NCBI RefSeq assembly: GCF_900105245.1
Contig: NZ_FNSZ01000001.1
Location: forward strand, 5,578,001 to 5,642,000
Source of the DNA: Streptomyces sp. 1222.5
Lineage (GTDB): Bacteria; Actinomycetota; Actinomycetes; Streptomycetales; Streptomycetaceae
Length of the DNA stretch: 64,000 nt
Direction of reading: 5' to 3'
Of the stretch, positions 36,113 to 44,924 are shown one piece after another (position 1 is the first letter of the stretch; every line of letters begins with the position of its first letter). Made by a program: the position numbers and the translations under genes. The notes under the pieces are model-generated. The model was not told the DNA's origin. It ran no database searches and saw only the letters and a program-made list of their open reading frames with translations.

Positions 36113-37255
36113 ATGCGCGTACGCACGACTCTGGTGGGCGCCACCGCCCTGCTCGCCACGGCCGCCCTGGCGGCCCCCGCCGTCGCGGCGGCCGGGCCCG
36201 CCGCCGGCGGACACGGCCACACCGGCACCCGCGAGGCCGTCCGGGCGGCGGTCGAGGCGGGCGTGCCCGGCGTGACCGCCACCGCCGTGGACGGCCACGG
36301 CACCTGGTCCACCACGGCGGGCGCCGGCGACCTCCGCACGGGCGCGCCCCGCTCCACGGCCGACCGCTACCGCGTCGGCAGCATCACCAAGACCTTCGTC
36401 GCGACGGTCCTGCTCCAGCTGGAGGCGGAGGGCCGGCTCTCCCTGGACGACAAGGTCGCCACCTGGCTGCCCGGGCTGGTGCGCGGCCACGGCCACGACG
36501 GGCGCCGCATCACCGTCCGGCAGCTCCTCAACCACACCAGCGGCGTCTACAGCTACACCTCCGACGAGGACTTCGGCCGCAGGTACTTCCTCAAGGACGG
36601 CTTCTTCCGGCACCGCTACGACACCCTCACCCCGCGCGAGCTGGTGGCGATCGCCATGAAGCACGCACCGGACTTCGCGCCGGGCGCCTCGTGGAACTAC
36701 TCCAACACCAACTACGTCGTGGCCGGCATGGTGATCGAGGAGGTGACGGGCCGGCCGTACGCCACCGAGATCCGGCGCCGCGTCCTCGACCCGCTGCACC
36801 TGCGGGCCACCTCCTTGCCCGGTACGAGGGTCACCGTCCCGCGGCCCAGCAGCCGGGCCTACTCCAAGCTGGCCGAGACGGCGACGGGCCCGACGTACGA
36901 CGTCACGACCCTCAACCCCTCCCTCGCCTCCTCGGCGGGCGAGATGATCTCGAATTCCGCGGATCTCGACCGCTTCTACTCCGCGCTGCTCCGCGGAAAA
37001 CTGCTCCCGCCCCGGCAGCTGAAGGAAATGAAGACCACGGTGAAGTTCGAGGGAGTGCCGAACGCGGGGTACGGTCTCGGGCTCATGGACCGCACGCTGA
37101 CCTGCGGCGTTCACGTGTGGGGCCATGACGGCGGCATCCACGGCTCCGCCTCCTCGGCGGTGACGACGGCCGACGGCCGGCATTCCCTCGCGCTGAATTT
37201 CAACGGGGACTGGACGGGCGGCATGGAAGCGGTGATCGAAAAGGAATTCTGTTAG
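36113..37255 (+). CDS. Secreted serine hydrolase (beta-lactamase / DD-peptidase family S12)
   Basis: A 380-residue exported protein. The signal peptide ends near AVAAAGPA. Class C-type motifs are present: Ser-x-x-Lys (GSITKTF), Tyr-x-Asn (YSNTNYV) and the C-terminal triad region (HVWGHDGGIHGSAS). The family includes D-alanyl-D-alanine carboxypeptidases and esterases. The ATG at 36113 follows GGGGGAAG. The gene's final third has AT-richer codons (AATTTC, GAATTCTG) than its neighbours, a minor oddity. It may trim peptidoglycan stem peptides. Confidence 0.9.
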   Translation: MRVRTTLVGATALLATAALAAPAVAAAGPAAGGHGHTGTREAVRAAVEAGVPGVTATAVDGHGTWSTTAGAGDLRTGAPRSTADRYRVGSITKTFVATVLLQLEAEGRLSLDDKVATWLPGLVRGHGHDGRRITVRQLLNHTSGVYSYTSDEDFGRRYFLKDGFFRHRYDTLTPRELVAIAMKHAPDFAPGASWNYSNTNYVVAGMVIEEVTGRPYATEIRRRVLDPLHLRATSLPGTRVTVPRPSSRAYSKLAETATGPTYDVTTLNPSLASSAGEMISNSADLDRFYSALLRGKLLPPRQLKEMKTTVKFEGVPNAGYGLGLMDRTLTCGVHVWGHDGGIHGSASSAVTTADGRHSLALNFNGDWTGGMEAVIEKEFC

Positions 37256-37370
37256 CCGACGTTCCATTCGTGTCATTGCGCGTTAACCGGGACGCAATGT
37301 CCGTACCGCCTCATATCGGCTAACCCGCTGTTCACGGGTTCGGCTCGATCTGTACAAGGCGGGTGGTCGT

Positions 37371-38597
37371 GTGCGCGCAGAGCACGGACTGCGTGTGCTG
37401 TCGGTCTACGAGGGTTTCTTCTCCGGAGGGGCCCGGATCGTCCACAGCGACGTCATACGGGGACTGGCCGAGGGCGGCCAGTCCCACCAGGTACTCAGCA
37501 TCCATGACGAGGTCCACCGCGAGGCCACCCGGCAGCGCATGGAGGACGACCACTGCTACCGGGCGCTGACGGCCGCCGGGGTGGGTGTCACCTCGCTCGG
37601 CCGCACCGCCGGGCTGGTCGACGGCGCCCTCGCGGCGAACGTTTTCAGCGGCCCGGAGCTGGCCGAAACCGCTCGGGTGACGGCGGCGGCGGACGTCGTC
37701 CTCGCCCTCAAGGAGCAGCCGCTGGCGCTGCTGAACCAGCGCGGGCTGCCCCGCCGCCCGGTCGTGGTCTGCCTGCACCGCTCCGACCCCGAGAACCAGG
37801 GCCCGGCCCTGGACGAGCTGAAGGCCGCCATCGCCGACGGCACGGTGGTGGCGTGCGTGTGCTGCGCCGAGTCCACCCGGGCCGCGTACCGGGCCGCGGG
37901 CGTCCCGCGCGAACTGCTGCACGTGATCCCCAACGGGGTGGACCTGCTCCGGTTCCGGCCGGACCCGGCGGCCAGGCTCGCCTTCCGCACCGCGCGGGGC
38001 ATCCCCGCCGGCGCCCCCGTGGTCGTTCTCGCGGCCCGCTACGCCCCGATGAAGAACGTCCCCCTCTTCCTGCGGGCGGCCCGTGCCTGGCTGGGCCGCG
38101 AGGGCGCCGGGCACGTGGTGATGTGCGGGGCCGGGATGGCCGGGGACAACCCGGGGCTCCGGGCGGACCTGGTGGGCGCCTTCGCCGGGGAGCGGGAACT
38201 CGCCGACCGGGTGCACCTGCTCGGCGTCCGGCACGACATGGAGGCCGTGTACGCCGCCGCCGACGTCGTCGCCCTCACCTCCGTCTCCGGCGAGGCGGCC
38301 CCCCTGTGCCTGATCGAGGGCATGATGTGCGGCGCCGTCCCGGTCGCCACCGACATCGGCGACAGCGCGTCGATCGTCGCCGGACACGGGTTCGTCACCC
38401 CGCCGGACCCCGGCGCGATCGCCCTGGCCTGGACGGCTGCGGCCGCGGGCCGCGCGGAGCTGACGCCCGCCCTGGAGCGCAGCCGCGAGCGGTTCAGCCG
38501 CACCCGGATGATCGCCGCGTACGCGGCCCTGCTGGACGGCGTGCACACCTCTCGCTCCGCGCGCGCCGGGGCGTACGGCCCGCCGACCGCCCTGTGA
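37371..38597 (+). CDS. Glycosyltransferase family 4 protein
   Basis: A 408-residue GT-B enzyme. The N-terminal Rossmann half (GLRVLSVYEGFFSGGARIVH) binds the acceptor. The C-terminal half binds the nucleotide sugar (VLAARYAPMKNVPLFLRAAR; VALTSVSGEAAPLCLIEGMM), with the glutamates of the EX7E motif in SGEAAPLCLIEG. A GTG start at 37371 is used. Product and acceptor are unknown; exopolysaccharide or glycolipid synthesis is plausible. There are no other sugar-polymer genes beside it. Confidence 0.88.
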   Translation: MRAEHGLRVLSVYEGFFSGGARIVHSDVIRGLAEGGQSHQVLSIHDEVHREATRQRMEDDHCYRALTAAGVGVTSLGRTAGLVDGALAANVFSGPELAETARVTAAADVVLALKEQPLALLNQRGLPRRPVVVCLHRSDPENQGPALDELKAAIADGTVVACVCCAESTRAAYRAAGVPRELLHVIPNGVDLLRFRPDPAARLAFRTARGIPAGAPVVVLAARYAPMKNVPLFLRAARAWLGREGAGHVVMCGAGMAGDNPGLRADLVGAFAGERELADRVHLLGVRHDMEAVYAAADVVALTSVSGEAAPLCLIEGMMCGAVPVATDIGDSASIVAGHGFVTPPDPGAIALAWTAAAAGRAELTPALERSRERFSRTRMIAAYAALLDGVHTSRSARAGAYGPPTAL

Positions 38598-38643
38598 TCA
38601 ATTCGGTTGACGGTGTGCATGCAATAGGGGAGGGTGCCCGTCG

Positions 38644-39147
38644 ATGACACGAACCGATACGCCTCCCTCCTGGGACGAGCGCACCCAGCTGACCACCTTC
38701 CTCGACTACGCGCGGGCCACCGCCCGCGCCAAGTGCGAGGGTGCCTCGCCGGAGGACGCCCGCCGGGCACCACTGCCGGGCTCCCCGCTCATGACGCTGT
38801 GCGGTCTGATCAACCACGTGCGCTGGGTGGAGTACTACTGGTTCCAGGTGGTCTTCCTCGGCGAGGAGGACGAGGGCCCGTGGACCGACGAGGACCCCGA
38901 CCGCGAGATGCGGATCGCCGTCGACATCCCGCTGGCGCAGCTGCTCACCGAGTACGAGGAGCAGAGCGCCCGGTACCGGGAACTGGTCGCCGCCACCGAC
39001 CTGGACGCGGAGGCGAAGCGGTCGATGCGCGACGGCCGCCACCCCGACCTGCGCTGGGTGCTGCTGCACCTGATCGAGGAGACCTCCCGGCACAACGGGC
39101 ACCTCGACGTCGTACGGGAGCTGCTGGACGGGACCACCGGCGCGTAG
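38644..39147 (+). CDS. DinB / DUF664-family protein (mycothiol-transferase fold)
   Basis: A 167-residue four-helix protein. Conserved stretches are LCGLINHVRWVEYYWFQ in the first half and HLIEETSRHNGHLDVVRELL near the end. Related DinB proteins use the thiol mycothiol to detoxify compounds and bind a metal through three His residues, some of which are visible in these stretches. The start has GGGAGGG before it. No partner gene is beside it, so the substrate is unknown. Confidence 0.88.
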   Translation: MTRTDTPPSWDERTQLTTFLDYARATARAKCEGASPEDARRAPLPGSPLMTLCGLINHVRWVEYYWFQVVFLGEEDEGPWTDEDPDREMRIAVDIPLAQLLTEYEEQSARYRELVAATDLDAEAKRSMRDGRHPDLRWVLLHLIEETSRHNGHLDVVRELLDGTTGA

Positions 39148-39155
39148 GCGCACGA

Positions 39156-39190
39156 GGAGGGGCCACCGGAACCGGTCCGGTGGCCCCTCC
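39156..39190. terminator. Bidirectional terminator
   Basis: A perfect 15-bp stem (GGAGGGGCCACCGGA and its complement) with a 5-base loop lies between the convergent DinB and AbiEi-like genes. Confidence 0.85.
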
Positions 39191-39221
39191 GCTCCCCTCC
39201 TGACGCTCCCCCGGTCCGTCA

Positions 39222-40259
39222 CTACCGGGGCAGCACCACGACATAGGCGGCCGGGTCGCGGTCGCCGGACGCCATCAGCGCCGTCCGCACCACCGCCGCC
39301 TGCTGCTCCCTCGCGTCCCTGAGCTTCCTCGGCGTGATGTACACGACCGTGATCCCGAGGCGCTCCAGGTGCTCGCGCTTGCGGGCGTACTCCGACCACA
39401 GCGCGTCCTCGTCCTGGCGCGGGGCACGGGTGTCGAGTTCGACCGCGACCGCCTGCTCGGGCCAGTACGCGTCCAGACCGCCGAGGTGCGGGCCGCCGGG
39501 CAGCCGCAGGTCCACGTTCCACACCGGGTCGGGCAGTCCGTGCTCCCGCACCATGCGGTAGAGGCGGTCCTCGGCGATCGAACGGCCCTCCGCCAGCAGC
39601 GAGTCCACCGCGTCCACCACGTGCGGCCGGTTCAGCAGCTTCGCCGCCGTCAGCTCGCGCACCACCGCGGCCGGTTCGCAGTGGCCGGCGCGCACCGCCT
39701 CCGTCAGCAGCCGGCGCACCGCCTCCGCGTCCGTCAGCTCCGCCACCGCGTCGGCCAGTGCCCGCGGCACCGGTGCCACCGGCAGGCCGGCCACCACGCG
39801 GGGCGTCGGCAGGGCGGCGGTGCGCAGGATGCGCACGTACCCCGTCGAGCGCAGCCGGCGCAGCCGCGGGACCAGGACGTCGACACGGTCCGGGGAGAGC
39901 AGCGACGGGGTGGCGGAGAACCCGTACAGGGCGAGGGCCGCGAGCCCCGTGATCACCGCCTCCGTGTACGTCGGGCGGTGCGGTCCCTCGGCCGTCGGCT
40001 GCGCCGGGACGCCCGGCGCGGCCTCCCGGGCCGCGTACAGCAGGGCTCCGTGCAGCCGCTCCTCGCCGGTGGGCGCTCCGGTGTGCAGCAGGACCACGTT
40101 CGGGAGCAGTTGACGCCACGGGCCGGTGGGGCGGCACTGCTCGGTCAGTTCGGCCGCGGTCACGCCGTGGGAGCGGAGCTGAGCCGCCGTCAGGACGCGG
40201 CGGTGGACCTCGGAGAGGTGACGGAGGGGGCGGGGGGAGAGCGGGGTGTTGTGCGTCAT
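39222..40259 (-). CDS. AbiEi-like / DUF559-type protein
   Basis: A 345-residue protein. The N-terminus has a winged-helix region typical of AbiEi antitoxins (RRVLTAAQLRSHGVTAAEL). The C-terminus resembles DUF559/Vsr nuclease folds (GGLDAYWPEQAVAVELDTRA, then KREHLERLGITVVYITPRKL), with an acidic ELD and downstream charged residues. ATG start at 40259. Large copy numbers of such genes occur in actinobacteria and their role is unclear. No AbiEii toxin partner is adjacent, so it is not a classic toxin-antitoxin pair. Confidence 0.82.
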   Translation of the reverse strand: MTHNTPLSPRPLRHLSEVHRRVLTAAQLRSHGVTAAELTEQCRPTGPWRQLLPNVVLLHTGAPTGEERLHGALLYAAREAAPGVPAQPTAEGPHRPTYTEAVITGLAALALYGFSATPSLLSPDRVDVLVPRLRRLRSTGYVRILRTAALPTPRVVAGLPVAPVPRALADAVAELTDAEAVRRLLTEAVRAGHCEPAAVVRELTAAKLLNRPHVVDAVDSLLAEGRSIAEDRLYRMVREHGLPDPVWNVDLRLPGGPHLGGLDAYWPEQAVAVELDTRAPRQDEDALWSEYARKREHLERLGITVVYITPRKLRDAREQQAAVVRTALMASGDRDPAAYVVVLPR

Positions 40260-40361
40260 GGCCTCGAATTTCCCGCACCTGGTCCCGCTCGTAACCGCTG
40301 TTACACGCCCGTCGAGGAATGCGGACAAGCCGGGACTAAAGGCCAGGTGTTCGGGTGCCGA

Positions 40362-40417
40362 GTAGGAACCGAAAACCCCTGGTCCACTCGGGTGCGGCCC
40401 AGGGGTTACGGTTCTAC
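40362..40417. terminator. Long hairpin downstream of the second aminopeptidase gene
   Basis: Two stacked helices pair 40362-40382 with 40399-40417: GTAGGAACCG with CGGTTCTAC (near-complete), then AACCCCTGG with CCAGGGGTT perfect, around a 16-base loop. Read on the reverse strand the apical stem is followed by TTTTCGG, so it may terminate the aminopeptidase mRNA. A protein-binding site is the alternative. Confidence 0.6.
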
Positions 40418-40475
40418 TTGCCTGAATTTCGTAACGGTCACCGACCGGGCAAGCTCAGGCCAAGGCTCCCCGGGT

Positions 40476-43049
40476 TCAGGCCGTCGCGTCGCACTCCTGT
40501 GCGCGCAGCGCCCGCGCCAGGTCGTCCCGCGCCTCCAGCACCAGCCGCCGCAGCGCCGGCGCGGCCTCCCGGTGCGCGTCCAGCCACACGTCCGTCGCGT
40601 CGAGCGTCTCCGCACGGTCCTGGTGGGACGGGAACAGACCCCGGACCACGTCCATGCCGATCTGGATCGACCGCTCCCGCCAGACCCGCTCGATCGCCGC
40701 GAAGTACAACTGCGTGTACGGCGCGGTCAGCTCCCGCTGCGAGGGCCGGCCGAAGCCCGCGATCGTCGCCTCCACCAGCGCGTTCGACAGCGCGTCGGAC
40801 TCCACCACCTGCGCCCACGCCTGCGCCTTGACCGCCGCCGACGGGCGGGCCGCGAGGCAGCGCACCTGGTGCCGCTTGCCGGAGGCCGTGTCGTCACGTG
40901 CCAGTTCGGCCGCCAGGACCCCCTCGTCGGCCACCCCGTGCGCGGCCAGCGGCTCCAGGAACGCCCAGCGCAGCTCCTGGTCCACGGCCAGGCCCTCGAT
41001 CGCCGTCGTCCCGTCCAGCAGGTCCTTCAGCAGCGCGAGGTCCGGCTCGGCGGACGCGACGGACGCGAAGAACCGGGCCCAGGCCAGCTGGTGCTCACTG
41101 CCCGCGCCGGCCGCCCGCAGCTCCCGCAGCGCCCCCTCGGCCAGCAGCCGGCCGCCGGCCTCCCGCCACCCGGGCGCCGCGTAGTGCACGAGCGCCGAGT
41201 CGGCCCAGGCGTGCAGCATCTGCAGCACGCCGATGTCCGACTCGCGGCCCGCGAACCGCAGGACGAGATCGACGAAGTCCCGCGCCGGCAGCAGCGCGTC
41301 CCGGGTCAGGTTCCACAGCGCCGACCAGCACAGCGCACGGGCCAGCGGGTCGGTCAGCGCGCCCAGGTGCGTGCGCAGCGTGGCCAGTGAGGTCTCGTCG
41401 AAACGGATCTTGCAGTAGGTCAGGTCGTCGTCGTTGACCAGCACCAGCTCCGGCGCCTGGGACCCCGCCAGCTCCGCCACGACCGTGCGCGGGCCGTCCA
41501 CGTCCGTCTCCACGCGCGCGTACCGCTCCAGCGCGCCCTCGGGCGTCCGGCGGTACAGGCCCACCGCGACCCGGTGCGGGCGCAGCTCCGGGTGCGTCTC
41601 CGCGGCCTCCTGCAGAATGGCCAGCTCGGCGATCCGGCCGCCCTCGGTGTCCAGCAGCACCTGCGGGGTCAGCGAGTTCACCCCCGCCGTCTGGAGCCAG
41701 GAGGCCGACCACGCGGTCATGTCCCGCCCGCTGGTCTCCGCCAGCACCGACAGCAGGTCGCCGAGGCGCGTGTTGCCGTACGCGTTGCGCTTGAAGTAGC
41801 GCCGGGCGCCCTCGAGGAACGCGTCCTGGCCGACGTACGCCACCAGCTGCTTGAGCACCGAGGCGCCCTTGGCGTAGGTGATGCCGTCGAAGTTCAGCTT
41901 GGCGTCCTCCAGGTCACGGATGTCCGCCGTGATCGGGTGGGTGGACGGCAGCTGGTCCGCGCGGTACGCCCACGCCTTGCGGCGGTTGGCGAAGGTGATC
42001 CAGGCGTCCCGGAAGCGGGTCGCGCCGACGTTGGCGAACGTGCCCATGAAGTCCGCGAAGGACTCCTTCAGCCACAGGTCGTCCCACCACTCCATGGTGA
42101 CCAGGTCGCCGAACCACATGTGCGCCATCTCGTGCAGGATGACGTTGGCCCGCGCCTCGTACGACGCCTGCGTCACCTTCCCGCGGAAGATGTACTCCTC
42201 GCGGAAGGTCACCAGGCCCGGGTTCTCCATCGCGCCCAGGTTGTACTCGGGTACGAACGCCTGGTCGTACTTCCCGAACGGGTACGGGTAGTCGAAGTGG
42301 TCGTGGAAGAAGTCCAGGCCCTGCTTGGTGACCAGGAAGACGTCGTCGGCGTCGAAGTGCGGGGCGAGGCCCTTGCGGCACATCGCGCCCAGCGGGATCT
42401 CCAGCTTCGTCCCGTCCTCGAAGGTGCGGGAGTAGGAGTCCGTCACGTAGTGGTACGGGCCCGCGACGACACAGGTGATGTACGTGGAGATCGGCTTGGT
42501 CTCCGTGAACCGCCAGACGCCGTCCACGAGTTCGCCCGCGCCGTTGCTCCACGCCGTCCAGCCCTCCGGCGCCCGCACCTCGAAGCGGTAGGGCGCCTTG
42601 AGGTCGGGCTGCTCGAAGTTCGCGAAGACCCGGCGCGCGTCGGCCGGCTCGTACTGCGTGTAGAGGTAGACCTCGCCGTCCTCGGGATCGACGAACCGGT
42701 GCATGCCCTCGCCGGTGCGCGAGTAGGCGCACTGCGCGTCCACCACCAGCTCGTTGTCGGCGGCCAGGTCCTCCAGCGCGATCCGGGAGCCGTCGAAGAC
42801 CTCGCTCGGGTCCAGGTCCTTGCCGTTGAGCGAGACGGCGGTCACGCTCGGCGCGATCAGGTCGGCGAAGCTCGACGTGCCCGGCTCGTTGCAGCGGAAC
42901 CGGATCGTGGTCACCGAGCGGAAGGTGCGCGGCTCGGCGTCCCCGTCGCCCACGGCGGACCTCAGGTCCAGGGACACGTCGTACCCGTCGACGGACAGCA
43001 GTGCGGCCCGCTCCCGGGCCTCGTCGCGGGACAGATTCTCACCGGGCAC
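40476..43049 (-). CDS. Aminopeptidase N (M1 family), second paralogue
   Basis: An 857-residue zinc aminopeptidase. The GAMEN motif (NLGAMENPGLV) is near residue 271, the zinc site HEMAHMWFGD near 305, with distal Glu in KESFADFMGT. Overall it matches the product of 22454-25030 and begins PGENLSRDEA where that begins PGTNLTREEA, so the two arose by duplication. I chose GTG 43049 because it gives this aligned start and GGGAG precedes it. A SigR-type promoter lies in the same gap but points the other way. Confidence 0.92.
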   Translation of the reverse strand: MPGENLSRDEARERAALLSVDGYDVSLDLRSAVGDGDAEPRTFRSVTTIRFRCNEPGTSSFADLIAPSVTAVSLNGKDLDPSEVFDGSRIALEDLAADNELVVDAQCAYSRTGEGMHRFVDPEDGEVYLYTQYEPADARRVFANFEQPDLKAPYRFEVRAPEGWTAWSNGAGELVDGVWRFTETKPISTYITCVVAGPYHYVTDSYSRTFEDGTKLEIPLGAMCRKGLAPHFDADDVFLVTKQGLDFFHDHFDYPYPFGKYDQAFVPEYNLGAMENPGLVTFREEYIFRGKVTQASYEARANVILHEMAHMWFGDLVTMEWWDDLWLKESFADFMGTFANVGATRFRDAWITFANRRKAWAYRADQLPSTHPITADIRDLEDAKLNFDGITYAKGASVLKQLVAYVGQDAFLEGARRYFKRNAYGNTRLGDLLSVLAETSGRDMTAWSASWLQTAGVNSLTPQVLLDTEGGRIAELAILQEAAETHPELRPHRVAVGLYRRTPEGALERYARVETDVDGPRTVVAELAGSQAPELVLVNDDDLTYCKIRFDETSLATLRTHLGALTDPLARALCWSALWNLTRDALLPARDFVDLVLRFAGRESDIGVLQMLHAWADSALVHYAAPGWREAGGRLLAEGALRELRAAGAGSEHQLAWARFFASVASAEPDLALLKDLLDGTTAIEGLAVDQELRWAFLEPLAAHGVADEGVLAAELARDDTASGKRHQVRCLAARPSAAVKAQAWAQVVESDALSNALVEATIAGFGRPSQRELTAPYTQLYFAAIERVWRERSIQIGMDVVRGLFPSHQDRAETLDATDVWLDAHREAAPALRRLVLEARDDLARALRAQECDATA

Positions 43050-43128
43050 GGGCGGCACTCCCTCGTGGTCGCGTGATAGGCGGTAGATCAGGACCGATCC
43101 TGCCATGTGCTCCTGTCAGGAGGCACCC

Positions 43129-43155
43129 GGGAATGCGGGCCGAAGTGATCTCGTT
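43129..43155 (+). promoter_or_regulatory. SigR-type promoter
   Basis: GGGAAT (43129-43134), an 18-base spacer and GTT (43153-43155) match the recalled SigR consensus GGGAAT-N18-GTT of the streptomycete thiol-stress sigma factor. It lies about 35 bp before the start of the DsbA-fold gene. Confidence 0.82.
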
Positions 43156-43189
43156 GACGCTTCAAAAGACCGCTGTGCTGAGGAGAGCC

Positions 43190-43852
43190 ATGCCCGAGAC
43201 CACGACCTCGACCGGCAGGACCCCCGTCGACTTCTGGTTCGACCCGCTGTGCCCCTGGGCCTGGATGACCTCCCGGTGGGTGCTGGAGGTCGAGAAGGTC
43301 CGCGACATCGAGGTCCGCTGGCACATCATGAGCCTCGCCGTGCTCAACGAGAACCGGCTGGACGAGCTGCCCGAGGACTACCGGGAGATGCTCACCACCA
43401 AGGCGTGGAAGGCGGTGCGCGTGGTCACGGCGGCCTGGCAGAAGCACGGCGACGACGTGCTCGGCCCGCTCTACACCGCGCTCGGTACGCGCTTCCACAA
43501 CAACGGCGAGGGCGTGACCCCGGAGGCCATCGCCGGCGCGCTCGCCGACGCGGGCCTGCCGGCCGAGCTGATCGACTATGCCGAGCAGGAGGACTTCGAG
43601 TTCGACGCCGAGCTGCGCGCCTCCCACAAGGAGGGCATCGAGAAGGTCGGCCAGGACGTCGGCACCCCGGTCATCGCGGTCCCGGGCCCGGACGGCGAGC
43701 AGATCGCCTTCTTCGGCCCGGTCGTCACCCCCGCCCCCAAGGGCGAGGAGGCGGCCCGCCTGTGGGACGGCACCCTCGCCGTGGCCTCCGTCCCGGGCTT
43801 CTACGAGATCAAGCGGTCCCGCACCAAGGGCCCGGACTTCAGCAACCTCTGA
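43190..43852 (+). CDS. DsbA-fold oxidoreductase, mycothiol-dependent nitroreductase (Rv2466c) type
   Basis: A 220-residue protein of the DsbA/FrnE group. The strong N-terminal match is DFWFDPLCPWAWMTSRW with the active Cys21. In Mycobacterium tuberculosis Rv2466c the motif is recalled as CPWC; here it is CPWA, so the second Cys is missing and a monothiol mechanism is expected, probably with mycothiol. The ATG follows AGGAG, and a SigR-type promoter precedes it, tying it to thiol-oxidative stress. ORF length and C-terminus (KGPDFSNL) look complete. Confidence 0.9.
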   Translation: MPETTTSTGRTPVDFWFDPLCPWAWMTSRWVLEVEKVRDIEVRWHIMSLAVLNENRLDELPEDYREMLTTKAWKAVRVVTAAWQKHGDDVLGPLYTALGTRFHNNGEGVTPEAIAGALADAGLPAELIDYAEQEDFEFDAELRASHKEGIEKVGQDVGTPVIAVPGPDGEQIAFFGPVVTPAPKGEEAARLWDGTLAVASVPGFYEIKRSRTKGPDFSNL

Positions 43853-43899
43853 GCCCTGCGGGCGGGTCCGGCGCCATCCGGCGCCGGGCCCGTTCCGGC

Positions 43900-44133
43900 G
43901 TTCCGGCCGCGCCTTCCGCCCGGGCGATCGCCACCGCCGAGCCCGCCTGCCGGGCCCTCGGCCTCACCCCGCACGGGAACCGGACCTGCGGGAGGGCGAC
44001 TTCGGGGTGGTGGAGGGCCGTATGCTCGCGCCGGCGAGCGGGTCCTGGTCGGCGCCCATGACACCCTGCTCCGCCTGGCGCTCCGCTCCCTGCTGTGGAT
44101 GTCCCTGGCGGGGTACCGCCGGATGCCGCCGAG
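43900..44133 (+). pseudogene. Decayed histidine-phosphatase (phosphoglycerate-mutase family) gene
   Basis: Three reading-frame pieces recall a histidine phosphatase: AIATAEPACRALGLTP (from about 43925), then in another frame EPDLREGDFGVVEGRMLAP (about 43978-44034), then ERVLVGAHDTLLRLALRSLL (about 44037-44096). They correspond to the RAxxTA, DLREIDFGxWEG and C-terminal vVsHDTLLR blocks of the family. The N-terminal RHG block and the middle are missing. Two frame changes and an internal deletion argue that it is a relic. Confidence 0.65.
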
Positions 44134-44144
44134 GCCGCACGGCG

Positions 44145-44181
44145 GAGGGCCCCCGCGAGTCATGTCCTCGCGGGGGCCCTC
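44145..44181. terminator. Strong bidirectional terminator
   Basis: A perfect 15-bp stem (GAGGGCCCCCGCGAG with CTCGCGGGGGCCCTC), 7-base loop and trailing TTTT on the plus strand. It separates the plus-strand relic from sodF. Confidence 0.88.
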
Positions 44182-44253
44182 TTTTCTCCGCCTGCCCGCG
44201 TGAAGGGTGAGAAGACGATCACGAGGCAGGACGTTCGGGGACGCTCCGGGCGC

Positions 44254-44901
44254 TCAGGGCGCGAGCAGCAGGACGTCCGCGCGGGACTTGGCGGCCTCGT
44301 ACCGGCGGCCCACGTCCTGCCAGTTCACGACCTCCCACATGGCGTCGACGAAGTCGACCTTCTGGTTGCGGTACTGCAGGTAGAAGGCGTGCTCCCAGGC
44401 GTCGAAGACGAGGATCGGGACCGATCCCTGGCCGACGTTGCCCTGGTGGTCGTAGACCTGCTCCACGATCAGCCGGCCGCTCAGCGGTTCATGGGCGAGC
44501 ACCCCCCACCCCGAACCCTGGGTGGTGGCGGCGGCCTTGGACAGCTGTGCCTTGAAGGCGGCGAACGAGCCGAAGGACTCCCTGATCGCCTCGGCCAGCT
44601 CACCCACGCCGTCGGCCGCGAGGGGCTCGCCGCCGCCCTCCTTGGGACCGGTCATGTTCTGCCAGTAGATGCTGTGCAGGATGTGCCCGGAGAGGTGGAA
44701 GGCCAGGTTCTTCTCCAGCCCGTTGATCGAGCCCCACGTCTCCCTGTCCCGCGCCTCGGCGAGCTGCTCCAGCGTGTCGTTGGCGCCCTTCACATAGGCC
44801 GCGTGGTGCTTGTCGTGGTGCAGCTCGATGATCTCGGGGCTGATCACGGGCGCGAGCGCCGCGTAGTCGTAGGGCAGGTCGGGCAGCGTGTAGACGGGCA
44901 T
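44254..44901 (-). CDS. sodF: Iron superoxide dismutase
   Basis: A 215-residue cytoplasmic Fe-type superoxide dismutase, which turns superoxide into hydrogen peroxide and oxygen. Metal ligands are His28 (LHHDKHH), His76 (HILHSIYW), Asp167 and His171 (VFDAWEHAFY). The ATG at 44901 begins the canonical PVYTLPDLPYDY; a longer in-frame reading runs through the promoter. A Nur box lies just upstream, so nickel-loaded Nur should repress it while nickel supports NiSOD. In S. coelicolor sodF is controlled this way. Confidence 0.95.
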   Translation of the reverse strand: MPVYTLPDLPYDYAALAPVISPEIIELHHDKHHAAYVKGANDTLEQLAEARDRETWGSINGLEKNLAFHLSGHILHSIYWQNMTGPKEGGGEPLAADGVGELAEAIRESFGSFAAFKAQLSKAAATTQGSGWGVLAHEPLSGRLIVEQVYDHQGNVGQGSVPILVFDAWEHAFYLQYRNQKVDFVDAMWEVVNWQDVGRRYEAAKSRADVLLLAP

Positions 44902-44924
44902 GGGGGACCCCCTCGGGAACCTTA

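Noticed and set aside
39222..40259. AbiE toxin-antitoxin defence pair
   Set aside because: The AbiEi-like gene has no AbiEii nucleotidyltransferase neighbour. The next genes are a DinB protein and an aminopeptidase.
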